Positions 1 through 9,000 of a DNA stretch of 64,000 nt are shown in pieces. A program made the position numbers and the translations under genes. Source of the stretch: Olivibacter jilunii (lineage in GTDB: Bacteria; Bacteroidota; Bacteroidia; Sphingobacteriales; Sphingobacteriaceae); the NCBI RefSeq assembly GCF_900607235.1, contig NZ_LR027850.1, forward strand, positions 450,043-514,042, read 5' to 3'. Below the pieces are notes generated by a model. The model made no database searches, was not told the origin of the DNA, and saw only the letters and a list, made by a program, of their open reading frames with translations. Position 1 is the first letter of the stretch. Every line of letters begins with the position of its first letter.

Positions 1-369
1 GCTCTTGGGTTGTTCGGTGAAGGGCCCTTAAGTGCCCGAAAAATAGTAAACGGGGATATCACAGTGGAGTATGAACGTTATCTACGGTATCAGAAAGAGA
101 TGGATGTTAGCCTTCGTCTTTCGAATCAAGCCAATGTGCAGGTAGCTATTCCAATTGAATACCTCGATTGTTTTAAAATCGAAAAGATAGTACCGGAGGC
201 AAATGAGAGCATCATTTCCGACGGAAAGGTCGTTTATACTTTTAACGTTGATAAAACGGGGGAAACTATTCTCCATTTCTATTTGCATGCACAAAAACCG
301 GGGAGCGCAAAGGGAACATGGGAAGTTAATCACCACAATTTTCAAATCAATCAGTTTATTTATCCTTAA
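1..369 (+). CDS. C-terminal part of an unrecognised protein (5' end outside window)
   Basis: The reading frame is open from the first base, so the gene begins upstream. The visible 122 residues are soluble, rich in beta-strand-like segments, with no motif I recognise. The stop lies 5 nt before the start of the DUF421 gene, so the two are almost certainly cotranscribed. A TTG at position 10 could serve as a start but nothing supports it. In related bacteria a small protein of unknown role often precedes a DUF421 membrane protein; this association is from memory and supports only partnership, not function. Confidence 0.6.
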   Translation, partial: ALGLFGEGPLSARKIVNGDITVEYERYLRYQKEMDVSLRLSNQANVQVAIPIEYLDCFKIEKIVPEANESIISDGKVVYTFNVDKTGETILHFYLHAQKPGSAKGTWEVNHHNFQINQFIYP

Positions 370-374
370 ATACG

Positions 375-827
375 ATGAATCCAATTATACGAGGTATTGC
401 CATTTATCTCTTCTTGCTGGTACTTTTTCGGGTATTGGGCAAACGTAGTTTAGCAGAGACGACAACTTTTGATTTTGTTTTGCTATTAATTATAGGAGAA
501 GCTACGCAACAAGCGTTGTTGGGCGAAGATTTTTCAATGACGAATAGTTTGATTCTCATTACGGTGCTGATCGGGCTCGATATGATTTTGGGCAAATTTA
601 AGGGGCGTTTTCCACGGTTGGATAAGATGCTGGAAGGGACACCCCTGATATTAATTGATCAAGGTCAACCTTTGAAAGAGCGAATGAAGCGAGCAGGTGT
701 GGAAGAAGAAGATATTATGGAAGCAGCTCGTCTTAATCATGGGCTGGAACAGTTGAACCAAATAAAGTATGCCGTTTTAGAAAGAAACGGAAGTATTTCT
801 ATTATCCCATTCACTGCTCAAAGCTAA
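375..827 (+). CDS. DUF421 (YetF-like) membrane protein
   Basis: 150 residues. Three hydrophobic helices at about 4-22, 32-50 and 58-76 are followed by a soluble domain with the segment TPLILIDQGQPLKERMKRAGV, which matches the cytoplasmic DUF421/YetF fold seen in B. subtilis YetF and YdfS. The motif RVLGKRSLAETTTFDFVLLL in the first loop is also typical. The molecular role of the family is poorly known; it is often linked to envelope or spore-stress functions. It is the second gene of a likely two-gene operon with the truncated gene upstream. The length fits the short two-part members of the family. Confidence 0.85.
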   Translation: MNPIIRGIAIYLFLLVLFRVLGKRSLAETTTFDFVLLLIIGEATQQALLGEDFSMTNSLILITVLIGLDMILGKFKGRFPRLDKMLEGTPLILIDQGQPLKERMKRAGVEEEDIMEAARLNHGLEQLNQIKYAVLERNGSISIIPFTAQS

Positions 828-861
828 TTAAGTCATTCGTTGGTTTGCCACCTGATCGTAT

Positions 862-1218
862 TTACAACAGCTGCTTCTGAATTCGTTGTACAAAATCGTG
901 AATATCAAATGGTTTTTTGATAAAATCCTCTGCGGGGCATTTACCATCGCCCATGAGTTGATGGTGCGCCGACATAATAATGATGGGTATATGTGAGGTA
1001 GATTGATTGGCTTTCAGTTGGTTGCATATGTCAATCCCGTTTCCGTCAGGCAACATCACATCCAACAAAAAGAGATCGGCGTGATTATCTTGAACATCCT
1101 TCCAAAAACTCTCTGCCCGTGCGTGGCTTTGAACGGCTAATTTCTCTTCTACTAAAATGTATTCGATGATTTCGCGAATGTCGGCATCGTCCTCAAGAAT
1201 AACAACTTTCTTTTCCAT
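862..1218 (-). CDS. single-domain response regulator (CheY-like)
   Basis: 118 residues forming only a receiver domain. The acidic pocket is E9-D10-D11, the phosphoacceptor is D53 in LFLLDVMLPDG, the conserved Ser follows in IIIMSA, and the Lys is in the FIKKPF segment. There is no output domain, so it should act by protein-protein contact or in a phosphorelay. No kinase is adjacent; the nearest in the window is the PAS/GAF histidine kinase at 16715-18727, and pairing with it would be speculation. The gene converges with the DUF421 operon. Confidence 0.9.
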   Translation of the reverse strand: MEKKVVILEDDADIREIIEYILVEEKLAVQSHARAESFWKDVQDNHADLFLLDVMLPDGNGIDICNQLKANQSTSHIPIIIMSAHHQLMGDGKCPAEDFIKKPFDIHDFVQRIQKQLL

Positions 1219-1563
1219 AAAATGGGCTTTGTCTTTAGCTTATAGTTTTGCAACAATAGCTGCGCCATTATTCTCAACACAAGCCTGAATTCTACAGAAT
1301 GTGTAACAAGTGTGTAATTAAGTCGTTGACCGGTATCGGTTTTCACTTAAGATAAATAGGCTCTTAATTCATAACCGTGGCAATATTTTGGACACAATGT
1401 TCAATAAAAATGGGAGCGAGCAAAGATAGCATAGGAGCTATTTTAGTTGACGAAATGGGCGGCCCCGGGAGTTCCCTGAGCATTTGATATGCTAAATGAA
1501 ATTTTCAAAAACTTTAAGCGATTTAGGTCGTTGTTTTAATATCTACTTTAAAAACATGCAGTT
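1219..1563. other. divergent intergenic region, possible minus-strand promoter
   Basis: 345 nt between divergent genes. On the minus strand TATCTTTG (1428 to 1421) fits the Bacteroidota -7 box TAnnTTTG and could drive the response regulator with a leader of about 200 nt. No matching -33 element is obvious. No convincing gene or RNA structure was seen. Confidence 0.3.
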
Positions 1564-1797
1564 ATGGCAAATTTTGGAACGCCCGACGAAGGGCAACACA
1601 CAAAGGAAATCGAAAATCAAACGGCAAAGATCCCATCGACAGTTTTTTTGGCAGCTGCTGTCGTTTCGATGGGCGCATCGTTAACCTTAAAATGCATGGG
1701 ATGCAAGCATAGTGCTCTTTTCGTAGGGCAATGGGCGGCTCCTTTCCTACTTTTAGGGATTTACAACAAAATCGTGAAAACGTCCGGTAATGATTAA
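1564..1797 (+). CDS. small predicted membrane protein, unknown function
   Basis: 77 residues. A polar N-terminus of about 22 residues is followed by a hydrophobic segment at 25-43 (STVFLAAAVVSMGASLTLKC), a CMGC pair of cysteines near 43-46, and a second hydrophobic stretch at about 51-66. It therefore looks like a two-helix inner-membrane protein. A clear terminator lies right behind it, which supports a real transcription unit ending here. I do not recognise the family. Confidence 0.6.
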   Translation: MANFGTPDEGQHTKEIENQTAKIPSTVFLAAAVVSMGASLTLKCMGCKHSALFVGQWAAPFLLLGIYNKIVKTSGND

Positions 1798-1805
1798 GAG
1801 ATGCC

Positions 1806-1835
1806 AAAAGGCCTGGACATTACCGGGCCTTTTTT
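1806..1835 (+). terminator. rho-independent terminator
   Basis: Stem AAAAGGCCTGG (1806-1816) pairs with CCGGGCCTTTT (1823-1833) with one T-G wobble, a 6-nt loop ACATTA and a run of T. It sits 9 nt after the stop of the small membrane protein gene. Confidence 0.85.
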
Positions 1836-1939
1836 ATGCTCTTTAAGACCGACTCGGCCTCTACCTCGGTTATGTGGAAACGCGTGGAAACATAAGCCAA
1901 ACCCAAGCAATACTGTTCATTGCCTTGATAAATAAACAC
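1820..1939 (-). CDS. possible 39-residue microprotein (GTG start), doubtful
   Basis: On the minus strand a short frame starting at GTG 1939 reads with a protein-like composition: FIYQGNEQYCLGLAYVSTRF, then an acidic stretch, ending in SIKKAR and a stop inside the terminator of the opposite strand. An in-frame TAG sits two codons upstream of the GTG, so the frame cannot be longer. It could be a microprotein, a decayed gene end, or chance. No ribosome binding site is evident. Confidence 0.2.
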   Translation of the reverse strand: MFIYQGNEQYCLGLAYVSTRFHITEVEAESVLKSIKKAR

Positions 1940-2083
1940 ATCAATTTGCTAATTAGGACACTGCATCCATACCAAAATCGATGCGTTGTTTTTTACCTAC
2001 CCTGTATGGTGTAATAGAACGCAAACGGAGATTGGCAACATATTGGTTTACTTATAAAGGAATAACCATAAACATTTAGGGAA

Positions 2084-2257
2084 ATGAAAAAGCATGAAAA
2101 AGAACCAACACCGAAACCCACCCAGTTTGATGTGGATGAATCGGTCGGGGATTCCGCATTAGCGACGGAAAAGGAAGGTAAGAAGGAACCAAAGTCGTTC
2201 GATGAAGATGAATCGATCGGCAATAGTAACATGGATAATAAAAAAAGGAACAAGTAA
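2084..2257 (+). CDS. small acidic/basic protein with duplicated FDxDESxGxS motif
   Basis: 57 residues, highly charged, no hydrophobic segment. It contains two copies of one motif: QFDVDESVGDSA at about 14-25 and SFDEDESIGNSN at about 38-49, separated by a Lys/Glu-rich linker, with a basic tail KKRNK. The stop is 12 nt before the start of the short-chain dehydrogenase, so both are likely cotranscribed. The duplicated motif makes a chance frame unlikely. The family is unknown to me; the composition suggests an intrinsically disordered protein. Confidence 0.6.
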   Translation: MKKHEKEPTPKPTQFDVDESVGDSALATEKEGKKEPKSFDEDESIGNSNMDNKKRNK

Positions 2258-2269
2258 AGTGTTGATATT

Positions 2270-3070
2270 ATGAACGATAGAGAAAATACAGGAAGATACG
2301 CCTTAATTACCGGCGGGACCAGCGGTATTGGCTTGGAGCTGGCAAAGTTGTTTGCAGAGAATGATTACAATTTAGTGTTGGTGGCTAGAAACGAGCAGGA
2401 GCTGGTTCAGACTGCCGAAGAATTACGTACTAACGGAAGAGAGGTTATTACGGTGGTCGCCGACTTCTTTAACCCGGATGCTCCCTTTTCTGTATACGAG
2501 GAAGTGAAGGCTTATGGCATTGATATCGATGTGTTGATAAACAACGCCGGACAAGGGGTGTATGGAAAGTTCATAGAAACGGAATTGCAGCGCGAGTTGG
2601 ACATCATACATCTAAATATTAGTGCTTGTGTCGTGCTCAGCAAATTTTTTGTCAAGGATATGGTACAACGAGGTTATGGTAAGATCTTAAATTTATCGTC
2701 AATAGCAGGCAAAATTCCCGGCCCTTATCAGGCGGTGTATCATGGTACTAAAGCCTTTGTTCATTTCTTTAGCGAGGCAATCCGTAGCGAATTGAAGGAT
2801 ACCGGCGTGACGGTAACGTCGCTATTACCCGGAGCAACCGATACCGATTTCTTTAGGAAAGCAGATATGGGAGAATCAAAGATTGTCCAAGAGCAGGAGT
2901 TGGCAGATCCAGCTTTCGTTGCCAGAAAAGGCTACGAGGCGCTCATGAAAGGAGAAGATATGGTGGTCGCCGGATTTAAAAACAAAATGCAAGTCGCCAT
3001 CGGAAACTTAAGTACGGACGAAGCGGCAACGGAGCGAATGGGTAATATGCAAAAACCGACTGACCAATAA
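2270..3070 (+). CDS. short-chain dehydrogenase/reductase (classical SDR)
   Basis: 266 residues with a full classical SDR fold: cofactor loop TGGTSGIG at 14-21, NNAG at 91-94, active site N116, S144 (in LNLSSIAGK), Y157 and K161 (YHGTK). R40 after the second strand favours NADP(H). The C-terminal part resembles the SDR group that includes DltE/YqjQ-like proteins of unknown substrate. The C-terminus beyond about 240 is polar and variable. It lies directly after the small charged protein and probably forms an operon with it. The substrate cannot be inferred. Confidence 0.9.
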   Translation: MNDRENTGRYALITGGTSGIGLELAKLFAENDYNLVLVARNEQELVQTAEELRTNGREVITVVADFFNPDAPFSVYEEVKAYGIDIDVLINNAGQGVYGKFIETELQRELDIIHLNISACVVLSKFFVKDMVQRGYGKILNLSSIAGKIPGPYQAVYHGTKAFVHFFSEAIRSELKDTGVTVTSLLPGATDTDFFRKADMGESKIVQEQELADPAFVARKGYEALMKGEDMVVAGFKNKMQVAIGNLSTDEAATERMGNMQKPTDQ

Positions 3071-3240
3071 ATTGGTGCCGCTGTTCTAAAAAAAAATCAC
3101 GTCTGTCTTCTTTATAGATCATGCTTAGTGGTAGCGGCCTTGTATTGGACGCAGAAGAAAGATTTGACTAAGGGCACCTATGGTGTGCGCCTCTATTGGA
3201 ACGATTTTGGCAATAGCTTACCTACCTGTTACTTATAAAC

Positions 3241-3597
3241 ATGAATAAACTTTCTTTAAGCGAACCACCTACACGGCCGCGAGGCGGCATTCGGTGGAAA
3301 CCGATTGGTGACTCAGGCTCGTTAGACGTAGACCCGCGTCTAATGATTCTGGATATCGATTATACAGCGGCTAAATTACTTAATTGTGATCAAAGGAGCG
3401 TTAGAGGATATAATGTCTGGGATGTCTTATGTGCCTCCTTGCCTGCCTATCATCATCAGGTGGTGAATGCAGCGATCACGAACAGGGAAAGGCGTGTTAT
3501 TCGCACCCGATTAAGTGGAACGAATGTTCCTGTTTTTCTAACAGTAGTACCTAAAAGCAATGGCTGCATGAACATTATGGTATCAAGAATTTCTTAA
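3241..3597 (+). CDS. single PAS-like domain protein
   Basis: 118 residues. From about residue 33 the pattern LMILDIDYTAAKLLNCDQRSV, then GYNVWDVL, then an amphipathic helix and a beta-rich end (RRVIRTRLSG..VPVFLTVVP) resembles a PAS sensor domain. The first 30 residues are polar and Pro/Arg-rich. No kinase, cyclase or DNA-binding domain is attached, so it would act through a partner. The assignment is by pattern only. A gene for a small soluble protein follows after 34 nt. Confidence 0.55.
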   Translation: MNKLSLSEPPTRPRGGIRWKPIGDSGSLDVDPRLMILDIDYTAAKLLNCDQRSVRGYNVWDVLCASLPAYHHQVVNAAITNRERRVIRTRLSGTNVPVFLTVVPKSNGCMNIMVSRIS

Positions 3598-3631
3598 GAT
3601 TAGATGCAGTTCGCACGTAAACCCAAAAATA

Positions 3632-3850
3632 ATGGTGCTTAAAAAAGAAACAACGAAAAATGAAGCTGTTCTAAACCTTACCGCTTCGCTTAGAGCAGCC
3701 TTGGAAGGAGACGGTGTATTTCAGTCGCTTGTGAAGGAAGTGAAGTTATTGGCTTCTAATAAGGAAGGGATATATAGATTGGAGCAAGTGCTTGTCGATC
3801 ACGAAGGACAGCTAAAGGAAGTTGTTTTTGATGGCAAACATTATAGATAA
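3632..3850 (+). CDS. small soluble protein, unknown function
   Basis: 72 residues with no membrane segment or signal peptide. A helical first part (LTASLRAALEGDGVFQSLVK) is followed by a likely beta-hairpin near the end (RLEQVLVDHEGQLKEVVFDG). It follows the PAS-like gene by 34 nt and is followed by a terminator, so the two may form one unit. I do not recognise the family. Confidence 0.5.
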   Translation: MVLKKETTKNEAVLNLTASLRAALEGDGVFQSLVKEVKLLASNKEGIYRLEQVLVDHEGQLKEVVFDGKHYR

Positions 3851-3885
3851 ATAAATTTTCTTCTAAATTGTAAAGTTTAGTGCCA

Positions 3886-3918
3886 CCACGTTGTCGAGAT
3901 GACATCGTGGTTTTTTTT
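3886..3918 (+). terminator. rho-independent terminator
   Basis: CCACGTTGTC (3886-3895) pairs with GACATCGTGG (3901-3910) with one T-T mismatch and a GAGAT loop, followed by eight T. It ends the transcript of the PAS-like and small soluble protein genes. Confidence 0.85.
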
Positions 3919-4024
3919 GCCAGATTAACGACAATAAAAAAATATAGGTTACCTACCCGCAACTGTAATAATGGTAGGATTCTTGTTTTTATCTATGTGA
4001 CGTGTTGTTTTTAGTATTTTTTCC

Positions 4025-4063
4025 AAAAGCCCTTTGCTGTCGTGAGATAACAAAGGGCTTTTT
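4025..4063. terminator. hairpin terminator between convergent units
   Basis: AAAAGCCCTTTG (4025-4036) pairs perfectly with CAAAGGGCTTTT (4051-4062) around a 14-nt loop. It has T-runs on both strands and lies 62 nt beyond the stop of glgB, so it probably terminates the minus-strand GlgE operon and backs up the plus-strand terminator. Confidence 0.75.
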
Positions 4064-4124
4064 ATCGATAATTTGATACGGTACCATACGCAAAGCTTTA
4101 TTGAGCTAAGCCGCGCATAGCAGA

Positions 4125-6050
4125 TTATTCGTCATATTGATATTTCAACACAATCACAGCGAGCGGAGGTAATATTAGGGACAAAGAATGTGTCCGACCA
4201 TGATAAGGAATAGGGGCAGTTTCAATAATTGCATCGTTTAACACATCGCTTCCATGATATTTGAGATTGTCTGAATTAAGGACTTCACTATAAAATCCTT
4301 TTTTGGGTGCACCTATGCGGTAATTTTTACGCACTACGGGCGTAAAGTTAGCTACAAATAAAAGACTATCATCTTGCTCATCACTTTTTCTAATCCAGCT
4401 GATAACACTGTTAACGGCATCGTCTATTGCATTCCACTCAAAACCCGCGGGATCATAATTGTGTACATGCATCGCCGGTTCGGTTTGATAAAGCTTGTTT
4501 AAGTCCTGAATAAACGCTACGAGCCCCCGATTGGGCGCTCCAAGAGATTCGTCCCAGCTTAAACCATCATCGTGTTTCCATTCGTGCGACTGACCAAACT
4601 CAGCACCCATATAAATCATTTTTCCGCCCGGATGTCCGTACATGAAAGCGTATAATAAACGAAGGTTAGCAAATTGTTGCCAGGCATCGCCCGGCATTTT
4701 CTTTAACAAAGATGCTTTTCCATACACTACTTCGTCATGCGATAAAGGAAGAATAAACTTTTCTGAATAGGCATAAACCATGCTGAAGGTTAATTGACCT
4801 TGATGATAACGACGATAAAGAGGGTCTTTTTGAAAGTAAGATAGGGTATCATGCATCCAACCCATCATCCACTTGAAATCGAAACCCAAACCGCCAAGCT
4901 GTACGGGGGCTGTTACTCTAGGCCAAGCGGTTGACTCTTCTGCGATTGTAAAGGCCCGTGGACAATATAGATGCACGGCCTCGTTTAGCTCTTGCAGAAA
5001 TTGAATAGCTTCTAAATTTTCCCTACCTCCATACTTATTCGGAATCCACTGGCCTTCGACTCGCGAATAATCGAGGTATAACATAGAAGCAACGGCGTCG
5101 ACACGTAGGCCATCAATGTGGTACTTTTCTAACCAAAAGAGGGCATTGGAGATCAGAAAAGAACGCACTTCGTTTCGATCGTAATTAAAGATGCTACTTT
5201 TCCAGTCGGGATGGAAGCCTTTCTTGGGGTCGGCGTGTTCGTAGAGGTGGGTGCCATCAAAATAGCCTAAACCGTGCTCGTCTGTTGGAAAGTGTGAGGG
5301 TACCCAATCCAGTATGACACCGATATCGTGCTGATGCAACGTATCTACGAGATACATAAAGTCTTGTGGCGATCCATATCGACTGCTTGGTGCGAAGTAG
5401 CCCACAACCTGATAGCCCCAGGAGCCATAAAACGGATGTTCCATCACGGGCATAAACTCGACATGGCTGAATCCAAGTTCCTTACAATAAGTTGGTAGTT
5501 CTGAAGCCAACTGGCTATAGCTTAAAAAGCTTGTGGGATCATCGTTGTGGCGTTTCCATGAACCAATATGCGTTTCATAAATTTTCAATGGAACGGTGAA
5601 GATATCGGTGCGCCTTTGTTTTTCTAGCCACGACTCATCCTGCCAGGCATAGTTTAAGTGGGCAATTCGTGATGCCGTCCGCGGCGGTTCTTCCCAAGCA
5701 TACGCGTAGGGGTCGCCTTTTTCCACTTCGTAGCCATTGTATCCTTTAATATAGTATTTGTAACACTCACCTTCCAACCGATCGGGAATGAATAGCTCCC
5801 ATATTCCGGAATCATCAGGTCTTCGTCCCATCGGATTAGCCGTTCGATCCCAATGGTTAAAATCGCCGACAACGGAAACTTGTTCGGCATTGGGCGCCCA
5901 CACAGCAAAGTGAACTCCTTGTGCATCCGTTTCGCTGACAAGATGAGCGCCCAACTTACCATAAAGCTGGTAATGTTTGCCCTCCTTAAACAAACTGAGA
6001 TCAAAGGCGGTGAAACGTGACTTAGGGTCGGTATGCGGAGCGGTGTTCAT
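4125..6050 (-). CDS. glgB: 1,4-alpha-glucan branching enzyme
   Basis: 641 residues, GH13. It transfers alpha-1,4 chains to make alpha-1,6 branches. An N-terminal CBM48 module (about 35-125; HFAVWAPNAEQVSVVGDFNH) precedes the barrel. Catalytic residues are visible as nucleophile D318 in GLRVDAVASML, acid/base E371 in IAEESTAWP and D439 in LSHDEVVYGK. It lacks the extra N1 module of the E. coli enzyme, like many 630-640 residue members. It is the last gene of the glgE-treS/mak-glgB operon (18 nt after treS/mak), where it branches the linear glucan made by GlgE. Confidence 0.97.
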   Translation of the reverse strand: MNTAPHTDPKSRFTAFDLSLFKEGKHYQLYGKLGAHLVSETDAQGVHFAVWAPNAEQVSVVGDFNHWDRTANPMGRRPDDSGIWELFIPDRLEGECYKYYIKGYNGYEVEKGDPYAYAWEEPPRTASRIAHLNYAWQDESWLEKQRRTDIFTVPLKIYETHIGSWKRHNDDPTSFLSYSQLASELPTYCKELGFSHVEFMPVMEHPFYGSWGYQVVGYFAPSSRYGSPQDFMYLVDTLHQHDIGVILDWVPSHFPTDEHGLGYFDGTHLYEHADPKKGFHPDWKSSIFNYDRNEVRSFLISNALFWLEKYHIDGLRVDAVASMLYLDYSRVEGQWIPNKYGGRENLEAIQFLQELNEAVHLYCPRAFTIAEESTAWPRVTAPVQLGGLGFDFKWMMGWMHDTLSYFQKDPLYRRYHQGQLTFSMVYAYSEKFILPLSHDEVVYGKASLLKKMPGDAWQQFANLRLLYAFMYGHPGGKMIYMGAEFGQSHEWKHDDGLSWDESLGAPNRGLVAFIQDLNKLYQTEPAMHVHNYDPAGFEWNAIDDAVNSVISWIRKSDEQDDSLLFVANFTPVVRKNYRIGAPKKGFYSEVLNSDNLKYHGSDVLNDAIIETAPIPYHGRTHSLSLILPPLAVIVLKYQYDE

Positions 6051-6068
6051 GATCGTTGATTTTATGCC

Positions 6069-9000
6069 TTAAACTTCTTTTAAAATGGATTTAATGCCTC
6101 GGAGCGGAACTAGTACCCAGTCGGGACGATTGTTAATCTCATAATTCAGTTCATATACGGCCTTTTGTAGCAAATATACGTCCATCATGATTTGTAGATC
6201 CTCCAACCGGGTTGGTATAAATGCTGCTTCATTAACCTTGTCAAGGTAGGCACGCATGAAAAAGCCGCTCATATAGTGGTACCATTGCTCGATAAATGGA
6301 GTTAGCGTTTTGATGTCGTCCTCTCGGATCTGGTTATCAAGAAGCAGGCTGCCGAAGGCAGCGTAGTGTAAGGAGCGCAACATACCGGCTACGTCACGTA
6401 AGGGCGAAAACTTCAAGCGCCGTTCACTATAACTTCGAGCCGGCTCGCCTTCAAAGTCGAGTATTAAAAAATCTTTGCCCGTAAAAAGTACCTGACCTAA
6501 ATGGTAGTCTCCGTGAATTCGGGTTTTGACAGCATCTATTCGATGCTGATAGATACGTTTCATGGTACTGAGGACTCTCTCGCGGAGTAACAGCACTTCT
6601 TTTGCTTCTTCCTGAACCTCTGCACTTAGGTTTTCCATATTTTTTTGAAGACTCTGAAAGCTTGCTCGCACCAGTGATTGGAGTGAGGAATATAGGGAGC
6701 GCTGGTAATGGAGCGAAAAGGGCTCAGGTTTAAATTCGGGTAGTTCCGTTGGTTTTGCTAAAGCGAGATGCATTTCGGCAGTTCTTATACCTAACAGCTT
6801 TACCAATTCTGCAAGGTTGCCTTCCAGCAGCAATTTCATGTTGTTGGGTATCTCATCAAAATTTAAGGGAAGTAATAGCTTTCCCTTTACTTCTTCCAGC
6901 AGTGAATTGGGATCAGCGTGAGACAATACCCTTTCATTGAAATCGTTTAAGCGATCGAGCATATAAGTCCATCCATCACTGTTGCTTACGGCCATTTCCT
7001 GCATCATGGCTAAAACCATCGTATGGCCTGATTTAAATTCCCATTGTATTCTACCTAAATAAGCGGGGACGTGCTTGAACCGAGCCGTTCCCGAAAGATA
7101 GGCGATCATTTCCACGTCGGGATTAATGATTGCGTCGACCTTTCGATAGATTTTAAGATAAAACGTATTATCGTAAATAATAGAAGTATTGCTCTGCTCT
7201 GCACTCAATACACGAGGCCTGGGCCTTGGATTTTCCTTGATATGTTTTTTTACTTTTTTGTTTCCCAAAAAGCTTATTTGTCCGTTTTTTTGACCTATGT
7301 GTCGGTTACCAACCATATTGGCGATGATGGCATGCTGCAACTCAATTCCATAAATGGCGTCATAAAGAACGCCTTCCGTGTGGCCTACTTTCAAATGGGC
7401 GATTACTGATTGCGGGCAATTGTCTTGTAAACGATAGGAAAATTGCCCCTTGCCGAAAGCTACAGGCAATTGATAGGTTTCCGGTAAGCCATCATGATAG
7501 GATACCTCGATAAGCAATAAAAAGGCGGTTCCTTCTTCCAAACCAATAGTAGCGTGATCAATGATTCGGAAATTTTCAGGTCCCTTGCCTTTCCCTCCAA
7601 ACCAACGTAATTTCATGATGTAATCCGGTAGAATACGGTTTTCCAGTTGTTCGATAACAGGCTCGTCTAACAGCTCTTTCCACTCGTCTATCTCGATTAA
7701 ATGTAATCTTGCTTCATCCGCCAGCTCGGGATGTGCTTTTTCGAGTAAGAACACTTGACTTGCATAAGGGCCTAATGTGAAAAAATAGGGTATATCTTCC
7801 TTTATGACAGGGAAGCGGTTGCGACTTAGAATTTCGATCGGGGCAAACCCTTTGTAAGTCTCTAGAAATAGCTCCGCAGCCTGCGAGAAGCGGGACAAAT
7901 TGGCCACTACGAGCATAATTTCATTGTCATATGTTCTTGTAAAGGCTAAAATTTTAGCGTTTTCCGTGTACACGAATTGAATGTCGCCACGACCAAAAGC
8001 CTTATACTTTTTACGAGTGCTGATCATTCGTTTCATCCACCAAAGTAGAGAAGAGGTGTTGCGCGATTGTAATTCAACATTGACTGATTCATAGTGATAT
8101 TCAGGGTCTAGAATGAGCGGGAGGTACAATCGTTGCGGATTAGCTTCAGAAAAGCCTGCGTTACGATCGGGATGCCATTGCATAGGGGTACGAACACCGT
8201 CTCGGTCGCCCAAATAGTAATTGTCGCCCATGCCTATTTCGTCTCCGTAATAGATTACGGGAGTACCCGGTAATGAAAACAATAAGGCATTAAGCAATTC
8301 AATTTTCTTTCGATTGTTCTCTAATAAAGGGGCTAATCGGTGCCTGATCCCTAAATTAATTCTGGCTACAGGATCCTTGACATAAACCTTGTACATATAA
8401 TCACGCTCTTCGTCGGTTACCATTTCCAATGTAAGTTCATCGTGGTTCCGCAGAAAAATTGCCCACTGGCAAGTAGGAGGGATGGAAGGCGTCTGTTCAA
8501 AAATATCGGTCAGAGGATATCGGTCTTCCATCTGTAATGCCATAAACATCCGCGGCATAATGGGGAAATGGTAATTCATGTGGCATTCGTCTCCCGCTCC
8601 AAAATAAGCGGCAGAATCCTCCGGCCACATATTGGCTTCCGCTAAAAGAAGGGTGCCTGGGTAATGCAGGTCTATGTGCTCCCGTAGTTTCTTTAAAAAG
8701 GCATGGGTTTCGGGTAGGTTTTCGCAATTAGTGCCGTCTCGCTCAAAAAGGTAAGGGACAGCGTCCAATCGAAAGCCGTCTACTCCCATGGCGCACCAAT
8801 AATTTAGAATATCGAACACTTCCTTTTGCACCAAGGGGTTGTCGTAATTAAGATCAGGTTGATGATGAAAGAATCGATGCCAATAGTATTGCTGAGCAAT
8901 TGGATCCCACGACCAATTGGAACTTTCGAAGTCTTGAAAAATAATCCGTGCATCGGCGTACCGATTGGGATCATCGGTCCACACATAATAATTTCGAAGT

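Noticed and set aside
7071-7409. 112-codon frame on the plus strand inside treS
   Set aside because: It is antisense to well-conserved maltokinase coding sequence; it is a shadow frame.
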